A stretch of 34,094 nt of DNA from Sphingomonas azotifigens NBRC 15497 (GCF_002091475.1 NZ_BCTR01000064.1:1-34094); one strand, 5' to 3'; positions 1 through 8,221 are shown, counted from the first letter of the stretch. Notes: a model not told the origin generated them from the letters alone. Made by a program: numbers and translations.

Positions 1-405
1 GGTCGCCACCAGATCGCAGCCGAGTCCCTCGATCGCGATTGCCGAGAACGGGTCATCGATCGACATCTCGGCCACCATCCGGCGACCGATCGTCGCGACA
101 GCATCGGCACGGATCGCCGGCGCATCGGCGAGTTGGGCATGGGCAGAAAGCAATTCCATGCCGGAGCGTGTGGGAGTCAGCAGCAGCTTCGCAGCGCCGG
201 CTCGGCCAATAGATTGCGAATGCGGCTCATGCGCCGGACAGAACGACAGGTTTCCGGCCAGATAGACGTCATGCCGTCCGCGGATGTTTTCCTCATAGCC
301 TCCGGAAATCAGAATGCAGAGGCTAGGTGCGTCATGGACATGTTTGGACATTGCGGATCGCGCCGGGTAGCGACGGATTCGCAGTGATTCGAAATATGCA
401 CCCAT
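1..405 (-). CDS. AraC-family regulator, N-terminal part (runs off left edge)
   Basis: The reverse strand reads open from an ATG at 403-405 to the first base of the window, 135 codons without a stop, so only the N-terminal sensing half is present. The translation starts MGAYFESLRIRRYPARS and continues with KHVHDAPSLCILISGGYEE, a cupin-like stretch in which the His-x-His and the glycine-rich turn resemble the small-molecule-sensing barrel of AraC-family regulators. The DNA-binding helix-turn-helix domain would lie beyond the edge. An in-frame stop lies about 24 bases upstream of the ATG, so this is the only reasonable start. No strong ribosome binding site is seen. The family assignment is inferred from the barrel pattern alone; another cupin protein remains possible. 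Confidence 0.6.
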   Translation of the reverse strand, partial: MGAYFESLRIRRYPARSAMSKHVHDAPSLCILISGGYEENIRGRHDVYLAGNLSFCPAHEPHSQSIGRAGAAKLLLTPTRSGMELLSAHAQLADAPAIRADAVATIGRRMVAEMSIDDPFSAIAIEGLGCDLVAT

Positions 406-1322
406 GTCGAGACACTCGCTCGGACAGCATCAAAGGACAATCGCGAACGATATGCGCGAAACGATTTTGGCCTTGGTTGCTTGCTATTCGGCGACCTGTA
501 TCACCGCGCTGTCGCGCATGATGGACACGACCACACGCGCAGGCGGCGGGCTTGTGGCGGCATGCGTCGCATGACCAGTCCATGCGTACCACGACTTTCG
601 GCGCGATGGTCACAGCGGGGCGGGCTGCGATCGGACGCTGATGACGTGATAACCCTTCTCGGCGTCTATTTGAGCAACAGCCCTCCGAACGATTCGGAAG
701 AACGAGCTTGCCTCTAAGCTCCGCTGTAACCGTTGCCCCCTTCCCCGCTCAACGCGATAAATTCAGTCCGAAGGACTCATGGTACTTTTGATGGTACCGG
801 ACTGTCATCCGAAACATATTGTCATTATTTAACAATCGCTTAAGCAAGTTTCATAGAAGCCCGTAGGGGTCACCATTTTCAAGTAGAAAATGGCGCAACA
901 CAGCGCTTTTGCGCGATTTGGCTTGATGGCACCCCACAATTGGTCCCACACATTTTGGTTGCTTTAGCGGCATGATGTGATGCGTCTTGAGCAGTTAGAA
1001 TGATCCTCACCTAGGAGGTTCGCCCGTTCGTCTCTTCAATGGATGGAACTTGGAAAGCGGCCATTGCTGAGGTCGAACCTGATCGCGAGGTCGACCGGCC
1101 ATGGGACGATCCTGTCGTTCGGAAGCACGATTGCGAATGACGGGTGTGGGATGAAGTGCCGCCCGCTGCCACGACCTATACTCGAAAATGGACTAACGTA
1201 GACCGGGTGCGGCCTGGAAGCCTTCGGCATCAAGCCGCGATAGCCGACGTTTCAAGCAAGTTGGTCTGCTCGTTAGGCCAGGCACATCTGTACCCGACCC
1301 TTGAGCGCATGCCCGATTCCCG
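406..1322. other. Long stretch with no convincing gene
   Basis: Roughly 0.9 kb between the partial regulator and the dehydrogenase. Short open frames occur on both strands, but none has a recognisable domain, a ribosome binding site or sphingomonad-like composition. Bases 760-960 are noticeably richer in A and T than the flanks. They contain a perfect hairpin (873-893), the short direct repeat ATGGTAC at about 780-800, and two similar CCCACA-type repeats near 930-950. On the + strand a frame beginning at 1039 runs through a single TGA at about 1138-1140 to about 1395, and could be a decayed gene, but no homology is recognised. Confidence 0.5.
873..893. repeat. Perfect inverted repeat, 8-base arms
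   Basis: CCATTTTC and GAAAATGG flank the five bases AAGTA. The repeat lies in the lower-GC patch and is not followed by a T-run on either strand, so a simple intrinsic terminator is not favoured. It could be a protein-binding site or the remnant of a mobile-element end. No function is assigned. Confidence 0.5.
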
Positions 1323-2054
1323 TCAGATCGTCGAGCGAACCGGCCGGACGATCAGGGTGTTGACGTCCACGTCCGCCGGCTGCTCCACCGCATAGGCGAT
1401 GGCGCGGGCGATCGCGTCCGGGGTGAGCGCGATCGCACGGAAATCGACCATCGCCTGCGCCGCGACTGGATCGGTGATCGTATGGGCCAGCTCCGATTCC
1501 ACCACGCCCGGCGCGATGATGGTCACGCGAATGTCGTCATGCTCCATCCGCAGCGCCTCGGAGATGGCGCGCACCGCATATTTGGTCGCGCTGTAGACGC
1601 CGCAGGTCGGCCACACGGCATAGCCACCGATTGAGGAGATGTTGACGAACTGGCCCCCGCCCTGCCCCTTGAAGCGCGGGAGCGCGGCGGCGATGCCGTG
1701 GAGGACGCCGCGGATATTGACGTCGATCATCCGGTCCCATTCGTCCACCTTCAGGCTGTCGAAGCGCGACAGCGGCATCAGGCCCGCATTGTTGACCAGC
1801 ACATCGACCCGGCCATAGTCGGCCTCGGCCGCAGCGATGAACGCCTCGAAGTCGGCGCGGTCGGTGACGTCGAGCGAGCGGAAGCCGACCGTGCCGCCCG
1901 CCGCGTTCAATTCTTCGTCTAGCGCGGCGAGCCTATCGGTGCGGCGCGCGCCCAGCATCAGCTTCGCGCCACGAGCCGCCAGCAGCCTCGCCGTGCTTTC
2001 GCCGATACCGCTGCTGGCGCCGGTGATCGCGATGACCTTGTCTTCGATAGCCAT
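1323..2054 (-). CDS. Short-chain dehydrogenase/reductase (SDR), NADP-preferring type
   Basis: A 243-residue classical SDR, a cytosolic NAD(P)-dependent oxidoreductase acting on a carbonyl or alcohol whose identity cannot be read from sequence. The cofactor motif TGASSGIG is at residues 11-18 and NNAG at 88-91. The catalytic set is Asn113, Ser141, Tyr154 and Lys158 (YSATK). Arg37-Arg38 after the second strand favour NADP(H). Length is normal for the family. The start is supported by AGGAG about 7 bases upstream of the ATG. The gene is divergent from an AraC-family regulator with a 189-base shared upstream region, which suggests that the regulator controls it. Family certain; substrate unknown. 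Confidence 0.93.
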   Translation of the reverse strand: MAIEDKVIAITGASSGIGESTARLLAARGAKLMLGARRTDRLAALDEELNAAGGTVGFRSLDVTDRADFEAFIAAAEADYGRVDVLVNNAGLMPLSRFDSLKVDEWDRMIDVNIRGVLHGIAAALPRFKGQGGGQFVNISSIGGYAVWPTCGVYSATKYAVRAISEALRMEHDDIRVTIIAPGVVESELAHTITDPVAAQAMVDFRAIALTPDAIARAIAYAVEQPADVDVNTLIVRPVRSTI

Positions 2055-2103
2055 GATAGTCGCTCCTGTTCAGGCGGACCGCACCCTCGATCCGATGTCC
2101 CGT

Positions 2104-2117
2104 AGATGGCGCCATCT
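2104..2117. promoter_or_regulatory. Perfect 14-base palindrome in divergent promoter region
   Basis: AGATGGC followed by GCCATCT, between the divergent SDR and AraC-family genes. A second, shorter palindrome (GCAAT-C-ATTGC, 2145-2155) lies 28 bases further on. Either could be an operator for the adjacent regulator. AraC-family proteins more often bind direct half-sites, so this is a suggestion only. Confidence 0.3.
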
Positions 2118-2243
2118 GGATCGCGGGTGGTAGAATGGTCATGCGCAATCATTGCACGATATTCCAAATGTCCGGTGGCAGGCTGGATCGATTGTCATCA
2201 GCTCTATAGGGTGGAGCCCCAAGCAGCTAAGCGAGTAGCGCGG

Positions 2244-3137
2244 ATGGCGCATGAGGAACTGGCCAAGCAGATTGCCCGATATGCCGAGTGCGACGGCATC
2301 ATCGACACGCCCATCACTCGCCTGGCGCTGGTCCGCTCGAGCCAGAGCGGCGAGCCGGTGCATATGATCCAGCGCCCGGCTTTGTGCATTATCGCGCAAG
2401 GGGGCAAGCGCGTGCTGCTCGGCGACGCGGTGATCGACTATGGCCCCGCTAGCTATCTCGTCGCCTCGCTCGACCTGCCGATCACGGGCGCGGTGACGCA
2501 GGCGAGCGCGGATGCGCCCTATCTCTGCTTCTGCCTCTATCTCGACCCCGCCCTGCTGTCGGAGATCGCGCTGACCCTGCCGCCCCTGGCGGGCGCGGAG
2601 GATGGCGCCGCAATGACGCTGCACCCGATGACGCCGGAACTGATCGACGCGGCGACGCGGCTGACGGCGCTGCTCGGCGATCCGGCGAACGCGCCGCTGC
2701 TCGCGCCGCTGGTCGAGCGGGAATTGCTGGTGCGGCTGATGACCGGACCGGGCGGCGGCGCCCTGCGCGCCATCGCCAGCAGTGAAAGCCGCACCGGACA
2801 GATCGCCCAGGCCATTGCCTGGCTCAAGGCCCATTTCCGCGAGCCGTTCAGCGGGCCCCACCTCGCCGCCCTTGCCGGCATGAGCCTGTCGAGCTTCCAC
2901 GACCATTTCCGCCGCGCCACCGCTATGACGCCGCTGCAATATCAGAAGCAACTGCGGTTGCAGGAAGCGCGAGCGCTAATGCTGGCCGATCGGCTCGACG
3001 CGGCAGAGGCGGGCTTCCGCGTCGGCTATGACAGCCCCTCGCAGTTCAGCCGCGAATATCGTCGCCTCTTCGGCGCCCCGCCCGTCCGCGACGTTGGGCG
3101 GTTGCGGGCGAGGCCGAAGATGGCGGTCGCGATTTGA
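2244..3137 (+). CDS. AraC-family transcriptional regulator (AraC_N type)
   Basis: A 297-residue regulator with an N-terminal AraC_N-type sensor domain (about residues 10-160) and two C-terminal helix-turn-helix motifs (about 190-285). The first HTH is around LAALAGMSLSSFHDHFRR and the second around AGFRVGYDSPSQFSREYRR, both typical of AraC proteins. The open frame extends upstream to 2106, but the family normally begins with a short helix such as MAHEELAKQIARY, so the ATG at 2244 is chosen. No strong ribosome binding site is visible. It is divergent from the SDR gene at 1323-2054, a common pairing in which the regulator activates the oxidoreductase gene in response to its substrate. The effector is unknown. 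Confidence 0.88.
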   Translation: MAHEELAKQIARYAECDGIIDTPITRLALVRSSQSGEPVHMIQRPALCIIAQGGKRVLLGDAVIDYGPASYLVASLDLPITGAVTQASADAPYLCFCLYLDPALLSEIALTLPPLAGAEDGAAMTLHPMTPELIDAATRLTALLGDPANAPLLAPLVERELLVRLMTGPGGGALRAIASSESRTGQIAQAIAWLKAHFREPFSGPHLAALAGMSLSSFHDHFRRATAMTPLQYQKQLRLQEARALMLADRLDAAEAGFRVGYDSPSQFSREYRRLFGAPPVRDVGRLRARPKMAVAI

Positions 3138-3523
3138 GTGAGGTTCGGAGGCCTCTCGATCCTGCGTGGGGCGATCGGCTGCGTCTGCTGCTCGTCGTTG
3201 CTTACAGAGCTACGCTTCCGTGGGTCGTGAACCTTTCGCGCCACCTTCCGCCGCCATCGATCAGTCGGATGCGAGGCGGAATGCGCACGCTCGTCGCGCG
3301 AAACAGCGTCGGTTCATTGCCGCGTTCCCGAAGCTGCAACAGACCCATGCGAGACGGCCCGAAAGCAGCTGGAGCGAGCGGCGCGCCGAGACCAGCGTTT
3401 TAGAGACCATGTTTCACAATTTGTCACAATGGAACATAACGCACGCGAACGCCCGATAGGCCGACCTGCTACGGAGGACCAAGGCCGGATGATCTGGCTC
3501 GATGGCATTTTCGGAGCAAGTCG
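3138..3523. other. Intergenic region upstream of EF-hand/two-component operon
   Basis: No convincing gene. The distal part near 3400-3470 has lower GC and carries a direct repeat with OmpR-type spacing, listed separately, which suggests that the promoter of the downstream operon lies here. Confidence 0.5.
3414..3430 (+). promoter_or_regulatory. Candidate OmpR-family binding site (TCACAAT direct repeat, 10-base period)
   Basis: TCACAAT occurs at 3414-3420 and again at 3424-3430, exactly one helical turn apart, about 95 bases upstream of the EF-hand gene. OmpR/PhoB-class regulators bind tandem direct half-sites spaced 10-11 bases. Such a regulator is encoded two genes downstream, so autoregulation is plausible. 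The site is inferred from spacing and location only. Confidence 0.4.
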
Positions 3524-3811
3524 ATGCGACACCTGTACGTCCTTATCGCCCTTATGGCGACACTGGTTACCGCTCTCATGATGGCCCTCGTCACCGGCAC
3601 GGCGAGCGCCCAGACGGCACCTTCCCCGGACCAGGCCAAGGCGAAGTTCGCCGAGATGGACCTCAACCACGACGACGCATTGAGCCTGGACGAATGGAAA
3701 GCCGCTGGGCGACGCGAACGCGGCTTCAAGATGATCGACGCCGACGGCGATGGGAAGGTGACGATTGCCGAGTTGCTGGCTGCGCGCGCCAAATACGGCC
3801 GGGGCGGCTGA
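3524..3811 (+). CDS. Small secreted EF-hand calcium-binding protein
   Basis: A 95-residue protein with an N-terminal signal peptide (hydrophobic core about residues 5-24, cleavage likely after the TASA region near residue 29). Two EF-hand loops follow. The first is DLNHDDALSLDE, with acidic residues at loop positions 1, 5, 11 and 12; the second is DADGDGKVTIAE, an almost canonical calcium loop. It is therefore expected to be a periplasmic calcium-responsive protein. GGAG lies 7 bases before the ATG. It directly precedes an OmpR-class response regulator and histidine kinase, so it may modulate, or be regulated by, that two-component system. That link is inferred from position. Confidence 0.85.
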   Translation: MRHLYVLIALMATLVTALMMALVTGTASAQTAPSPDQAKAKFAEMDLNHDDALSLDEWKAAGRRERGFKMIDADGDGKVTIAELLAARAKYGRGG

Positions 3812-3930
3812 GCGGAGCGCAGGCGCGGCTGCACGGACGAAGCTGGCCAAGCTGCCGCGCCGGGTGTTCCATTCTCCCGTTCAAATGCGACCCGGCTTGC
3901 CGTACATTCTCCCGAAACCACTGGAAAAGC

Positions 3931-4656
3931 ATGTCCGAGAGCGCCGGCACCGTAGCGATAATCGAAGACGATCCAGGCATACGCGATCTGGTCGCCAAGC
4001 TGTTGCAGCGCGAGCGATACGACGTGTCGGCGCATGGCGGATCGGCGACCTTGCTCGCGATGGGCAATCTCGAGCGGATCGACTGCCTGATCCTCGATCT
4101 GATGCTGCCCGGCGAGGACGGCCTCGACATCTGCAGGACGCTGCGGGCACATTGGCCGCGGCTTCCCATTCTGATCGTCACGGCGAAAGACGATCCGGTC
4201 GATCGGATCGTCGGGCTCGAACTCGGCGCGGACGATTATCTCGCCAAGCCGTTCAACTCGCGCGAGCTGCTTGCGCGGGTACGCTCGATCATCCGGCGCA
4301 CGCGCGACATTGCGGCGATCCCGGCGGGCGGCATCGGGGAGAATTTCCAGTTCAACGGCTGGCTGCTGCGCGTCGCGCCGCGCGACCTGCTGGACCCTGC
4401 CGGCAATCCCGTGACGCTGACGACGGGCGAGTTCGACTTGCTCAACGCGCTCGTCCAGAACGCCCAGCGCATTTTGTCCCGCGAGTTCCTGATCGATTGG
4501 ACGCGCGGCGGCCTGGCGGCCCCGACGGATCGCGTGATCGATGTTCAGATCGGCCGGTTGCGGCGCAAGCTGGGCGACGATCCGCGCGAGCCGGCGCTGA
4601 TCCGCACGGTGCGCGGCGACGGCTATCTGTTCGCGCCGTCGGTGAAGCGATGCTGA
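3931..4656 (+). CDS. OmpR/PhoB-class two-component response regulator
   Basis: A 241-residue DNA-binding response regulator. The receiver domain (about 1-120) has the acidic pair Asp13-Asp14, phospho-acceptor Asp56 in LILDLMLPGEDG, Thr84 and Lys106 (AKPF). The C-terminal winged-helix domain (about 135-235) contains LTTGEFDLLNALV, the recognition region RVIDVQIGRLRRKLGDD and the terminal RTVRGDGYLF hairpin. The open frame extends upstream to 3502 through the EF-hand gene in another frame; MSESAGTVAIIEDD is the natural N-terminus, so the ATG at 3931 is used. Its last seven bases overlap the kinase gene, indicating translational coupling. Targets probably include its own operon and perhaps the downstream envelope/efflux genes, by inference. 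Confidence 0.93.
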   Translation: MSESAGTVAIIEDDPGIRDLVAKLLQRERYDVSAHGGSATLLAMGNLERIDCLILDLMLPGEDGLDICRTLRAHWPRLPILIVTAKDDPVDRIVGLELGADDYLAKPFNSRELLARVRSIIRRTRDIAAIPAGGIGENFQFNGWLLRVAPRDLLDPAGNPVTLTTGEFDLLNALVQNAQRILSREFLIDWTRGGLAAPTDRVIDVQIGRLRRKLGDDPREPALIRTVRGDGYLFAPSVKRC

Positions 4657-6005
4657 GCTGGCTGGGGCGCACGACGCTGCGCCAGCGGATCGGCGCAATC
4701 ATCCTGCTCCACGCGCTGCTCCTTACCGGCATGCTGGTCGCGTTCGTACGGCTGGGGCCGAAGGACCACGACCGGCTGTACATGATGCCGGTTCCCGATC
4801 GAGTCGCCGCGATCGTCACTGCGTTCGAGCGGGCGCCGCCGGAGACCTACCCCGATCTCGTCCGCGCGTTTCAGGACGACCGGCAGAATGTGCGACTGCT
4901 GGAGGACCGCGCCCCCTTCGCCCGCGCCGATGCGGACATGGCCGGGTCCGACGCGGTCGCACGCTATCGCCAGGCGCTCGGTGGACGACCGTTCCGTATC
5001 GAGGCGAATGGCCATGACATTCTGGGGAGCCTGGCGGAGCAGCCACTGTTGTCGAATAGTCCGTTCCGCGTGATCGTCGCGTTGCCCAACGGTAGCGCGG
5101 TGGAGATCCAGCGGGCAATCCCTATGCCGGTCGCCCGGTTTCTCAAGCGGCTGTCGATCGTCGGCATTGCGGTGCTGGTGCTCGATATTCTGGTGATCGT
5201 CTGGCTCGCGGCGCTCACCACCGGCCCCGTTGAGCGGCTGGCTAGGGCAGTGCGGCAGGACGATCCCAACGCGCTGGTGACGCACGGTCCGCGCGAAATG
5301 AAGGAACTGGGCGAGGCGTTTCTCCAGATGCGGGTGCGCCTCCACGCGCTGCTCGAGGAGCGAACGCGCATCATCGCCGCGGTCGCCCATGATTTCCGCA
5401 CGTACCTAACCAGGCTGGAACTGCGCAGCGACTTCATCGACGACGAGGAGCAGCGAGCGCTCGCCGAGCGCGACCTGCTCGAGATGCGTAGCCTGATCGA
5501 CGATGCGCTGACCTTTGCCCGGCCGGGCCCCGAATGGGGGGAACAAGGCGCGGTGATCGACCTGCACGCGCAATTGGCCGAGGTCCTGCACACACGCTGG
5601 GAGATGGGCGAGCAGATCCGGCTGGTCGGAGATTGCGTCGGCTGGCGGGCGAAGGTCACGCCGCTGGCCCTGCGGCGGATGCTCGCCAACCTGCTCGACA
5701 ATGCGGAGCGCTATGGCGGCACCGCCGTCACCATCGCGGTTGCGCGCGCGGGCGGAACGATCTTCCTCAGCGTCGAAGATGACGGCCCCGGCGTGCCGGA
5801 CGACCGGCTGCCGGAATTGATAGAGCCTTTCATGCGGCTCGAATCCTCGCGCGCGCGGCACACCGGGGGCGTCGGATTGGGGCTTTCGATCGTGCAAGCG
5901 CTCGCGCATCGCTTCGGCGGAACCCTGCGGTTGGAGAACCGCCAGGAAGGCGGTTTGCGCGCCATTCTCACCCTGCCGGACGCGGACGCCACGGCCGTTA
6001 CATAA
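4650..6005 (+). CDS. Membrane sensor histidine kinase, partner of the upstream regulator
   Basis: A 451-residue inner-membrane kinase. Transmembrane segments are at about 15-34 and 168-190, enclosing a periplasmic sensor of about 130 residues. A HAMP-like linker follows (about 190-240), then the dimerisation helix with phospho-acceptor His247, the N-box Asn347/Asn351 (LANLLDNAERYG), G1 box DDGPG (377-381) and G2 box GGVGLGLSIV (406-415). The layout resembles RstB/EnvZ-like kinases. The H-box reads HDFRTYLTRL, with Tyr in place of the nearly universal Pro after RT. The ATG overlaps the end of the regulator gene (ATGCTGA), so the two are co-translated. The signal is unknown. Confidence 0.93.
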   Translation: MLSWLGRTTLRQRIGAIILLHALLLTGMLVAFVRLGPKDHDRLYMMPVPDRVAAIVTAFERAPPETYPDLVRAFQDDRQNVRLLEDRAPFARADADMAGSDAVARYRQALGGRPFRIEANGHDILGSLAEQPLLSNSPFRVIVALPNGSAVEIQRAIPMPVARFLKRLSIVGIAVLVLDILVIVWLAALTTGPVERLARAVRQDDPNALVTHGPREMKELGEAFLQMRVRLHALLEERTRIIAAVAHDFRTYLTRLELRSDFIDDEEQRALAERDLLEMRSLIDDALTFARPGPEWGEQGAVIDLHAQLAEVLHTRWEMGEQIRLVGDCVGWRAKVTPLALRRMLANLLDNAERYGGTAVTIAVARAGGTIFLSVEDDGPGVPDDRLPELIEPFMRLESSRARHTGGVGLGLSIVQALAHRFGGTLRLENRQEGGLRAILTLPDADATAVT

Positions 6006-6057
6006 GCTTACAATCCGCGCATATGGACGCGGCACGGGGGTGGCAAAGATCGCTCCC

Positions 6058-6741
6058 ATGAAAACCCATCCCAGCACTTGCCTGCGCGCAAGCGCCTCTC
6101 TGGCCTTTGCCGGCATGCTCGCAGGGTGCGCGACCAGCCGGCTGAGCAATGTGCAGCGCGCCGCGGCGATCCCTGCCGCGCCCGCCGCGATCATGGTCGA
6201 TGCCGTGTACGCGCCGACCGGCAACGCGAAGGCCGATGAGGCGGGACGCTGGGCCGCTGCGCAGATCGGACGCGACCTTGCCCAGCGCTTGCGCAAAACC
6301 GGACTTCGCGTCGTAGATCATGATCGCGTGACGTCGAACGTCGCCCCCGCCCTTCTGAGCGTGTCGGTCCACGCAATCGACCGGGGCAGTTTCGTCAAGC
6401 GCATGACCATCGGCTTTGGCGCGGGCCGCGCGACATTGTCGGCAAAGGTGCGCTTAGAGGTGCGTGGGGATAGCCAACCACAGCTCGCCTTTGACGGTAA
6501 CGCCTGGACCCAGCCCCGTCCCGGACTGGTCTTGCCGGTCGGGATCGGGCTGGCGACGGCCGGGTCGGTAAGTCTGATCCCGCTGGCGGCCAGCGGGACG
6601 CTGGGCCTGCGGGAAGGGCTCGGCCGTGCCGTCGCCAGGCTCGACAGGGCGATCCTCCAGCAGCTGAAGCGCCGATACGGTGAAGCGGGGTGGAATTGGC
6701 CGACCGAGGCGGCCGGCGACCAGCATGGCACCGGCGCATGA
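6058..6741 (+). CDS. DUF4410-type outer-membrane lipoprotein
   Basis: A 227-residue predicted lipoprotein. The signal peptide ends in the lipobox MLAGC, with the lipidated cysteine at residue 24. The mature part contains the sequence GFGAGRATLSAKVRLEV and a glycine-rich C-terminal portion that match the DUF4410 family as I remember it; members have no defined biochemical role. An upstream GTG at 6040 is in frame, but the ATG at 6058 gives the normal signal-peptide length. It follows the kinase by 52 bases on the same strand and precedes an RcnB-like gene, so it may belong to the same envelope-stress group. Confidence 0.75.
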   Translation: MKTHPSTCLRASASLAFAGMLAGCATSRLSNVQRAAAIPAAPAAIMVDAVYAPTGNAKADEAGRWAAAQIGRDLAQRLRKTGLRVVDHDRVTSNVAPALLSVSVHAIDRGSFVKRMTIGFGAGRATLSAKVRLEVRGDSQPQLAFDGNAWTQPRPGLVLPVGIGLATAGSVSLIPLAASGTLGLREGLGRAVARLDRAILQQLKRRYGEAGWNWPTEAAGDQHGTGA

Positions 6742-6821
6742 CACAATCGCTGACAAACCCCGCGAAGGTGCCTTGCAATGGCACGGTAGAACGGGGGCAG
6801 GAAGAAAGAAGGAGCCCTGTC

Positions 6822-7295
6822 ATGAAGCGGTTTTATGCGACACGCCCGGCACTGGCGCTGATCGCCGGCTGCGGTGCGGCAGTCCTGTTCCCAACGGGTG
6901 CCAATGCACAGATCCATCGCCAAGGCCCACCATCCGGTCGCGCGATCATCGTCGATCGGGGCCCCGCCCGCACGCACGTGGTGGTGGTCGACCGCAGCAG
7001 GCCCGGCTGGTGGCGAGGCCAGCCTGCCTTTGTCGGCTATGTCGGCCCGCGCCGAGGATATTATTTCGCGCCGGGCTATGGCTATTACGCGATACCGCGC
7101 GGCTATTGGCAGCGGCCTTTCGTTGCGGGCGTCGTCCTGCCGGTGCCGATGCGCGCCTATGTGGTGGTTGCGCCGGCGGCATATGGCCTGGCGCCCGCCC
7201 CCGCAGGCTATGCCTGGTATTATGCAGGCCCCGGCATGGTGCTCGCCGCCACGTCCACCGGCGTGATCGTGCAGTCGGTGGCCGGCGGCTGGTGA
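6822..7295 (+). CDS. RcnB-like periplasmic protein
   Basis: A 157-residue secreted protein with a signal peptide (about 1-30, ending in NAQ). The middle is rich in Gly, Tyr and Arg. The C-terminus (about residues 105-157) follows the RcnB-family pattern: a VLP motif, a YGLAPAPAGYAWYYAG stretch and the end MVLAATSTGVIVQSV. In E. coli RcnB is a periplasmic protein linked to nickel/cobalt homeostasis, but most family members, including this one, have no proven metal role. The open frame extends upstream to 6690; the ATG at 6822 is chosen because AGGAG lies 7 bases before it and a signal peptide follows immediately. Confidence 0.75.
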   Translation: MKRFYATRPALALIAGCGAAVLFPTGANAQIHRQGPPSGRAIIVDRGPARTHVVVVDRSRPGWWRGQPAFVGYVGPRRGYYFAPGYGYYAIPRGYWQRPFVAGVVLPVPMRAYVVVAPAAYGLAPAPAGYAWYYAGPGMVLAATSTGVIVQSVAGGW

Positions 7296-7341
7296 TTCCC
7301 TACGCCTGGCCGGCTTGCCCCCACCCCGAACCGGCCCGGCG

Positions 7342-7372
7342 GGGCGCCGCGAACTCCGGAGGCGCGGCGCCC
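7342..7372. repeat. Strong GC-rich hairpin between genes
   Basis: GGGCGCCGCG (7342-7351) and CGCGGCGCCC (7363-7372) form a perfect 10-base stem around an 11-base loop that itself contains CTCCGGAG. It lies between the RcnB-like gene and the next + strand gene and is not followed by a T-run. It may stabilise mRNA ends or attenuate transcription within the cluster. Confidence 0.6.
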
Positions 7373-7399
7373 ACCCCCTTCGATACAAAAGGACCATCC

Positions 7400-8221
7400 A
7401 TGGTTTTCAGCAAATTGGTAGCCGCGGCCTCGGCTCTGGCGGTGACCGGCACTGCGATCGCGGCAACGCCGCTGGCGCTGTATCCGGTGAAGATCGGCGC
7501 GGAGACCGCCCGCTATGATCGCGGGCGGGTAACCGTCAATCTCGAGCTGCCCGAAGGCGCGGTCGAGGTCCGGCCGCTGTCGATCGAGAAGGGGCAGATC
7601 ACGCTTGGGATCGCCGTGTTCAACAAGAGCCGATGGCCTGGCAATTTCGGCATCGAGAATGTCGACGTCAGCATCAATGGCGTCCCCGCCTATCTGCCGA
7701 CGCATGATCAGCTGATGGCGCAGGCGCGCGACCAGGCGCGCGACCGCAAGATCGCCGCGGCATTGATCACCGGCGTGGTGGCGGGCGCGGCATCGACCAT
7801 GTCGAACAGCTACAGCTATCACCAGCGCGTCTACACGCCGCACGGCGCCTATGGCCGCACCATCCGATGGGAAGACGATACGCCGGGGATCGTCGGCACC
7901 ACCGCCGCGGTGGCAGCCGGGGCGATCGTGATCCACGGCATCGACCGCAAGCTGGACTATACGCTCGACCGGATCGACGGCAGCGTGCTCCAGACGACGA
8001 CGGTCGACCCGGGCAACAGCTTCGGCGGGGCCGTGGTGGTCCCCTTCGACAAGAAGATGCCGCTGCCGGCAGAGATCCGGATGCAGATCGAATGGAACGG
8101 CACGCGCTATCCCTTCGCGTTCCGCCTCTCGCCACAGGGCATCGCAGTGCCGCGGCCCTTCCCCGCCACGCCGCGGGGCGAAACGATCCCCGTGGACGCC
8201 GCGCAGCCTCCCCGCCCCTGA
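7400..8221 (+). CDS. Secreted protein of unknown function
   Basis: A 273-residue protein that I do not recognise. A signal peptide (hydrophobic core about residues 6-20, cleavage likely after AIAA near 22) suggests export. The mature part has beta-rich flanks (for example YDRGRVTVNLEL and PAEIRMQIEWNGTRYPFAFRL) around two Ala/Gly-rich hydrophobic stretches (about 117-134 and 165-178) that could be membrane-interacting. The open frame extends far upstream to 6680 through the RcnB-like gene. The ATG at 7400 is chosen because AAAGGA lies about 7 bases before it and a signal peptide follows. It sits 34 bases upstream of the efflux adaptor gene and may be co-transcribed with it. Confidence 0.7.
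   Translation: MVFSKLVAAASALAVTGTAIAATPLALYPVKIGAETARYDRGRVTVNLELPEGAVEVRPLSIEKGQITLGIAVFNKSRWPGNFGIENVDVSINGVPAYLPTHDQLMAQARDQARDRKIAAALITGVVAGAASTMSNSYSYHQRVYTPHGAYGRTIRWEDDTPGIVGTTAAVAAGAIVIHGIDRKLDYTLDRIDGSVLQTTTVDPGNSFGGAVVVPFDKKMPLPAEIRMQIEWNGTRYPFAFRLSPQGIAVPRPFPATPRGETIPVDAAQPPRP

Noticed and set aside
332..613. A 93-codon - strand frame upstream of the partial AraC-type gene
   Set aside because: It overlaps the start of the better-supported regulator frame and has no recognisable domain or ribosome binding site.
3765..4649. Upstream extension of the histidine kinase frame
   Set aside because: This stretch is the response-regulator gene read in another frame; its translation is Arg-rich and domainless, and the kinase begins naturally at the ATG at 4650.
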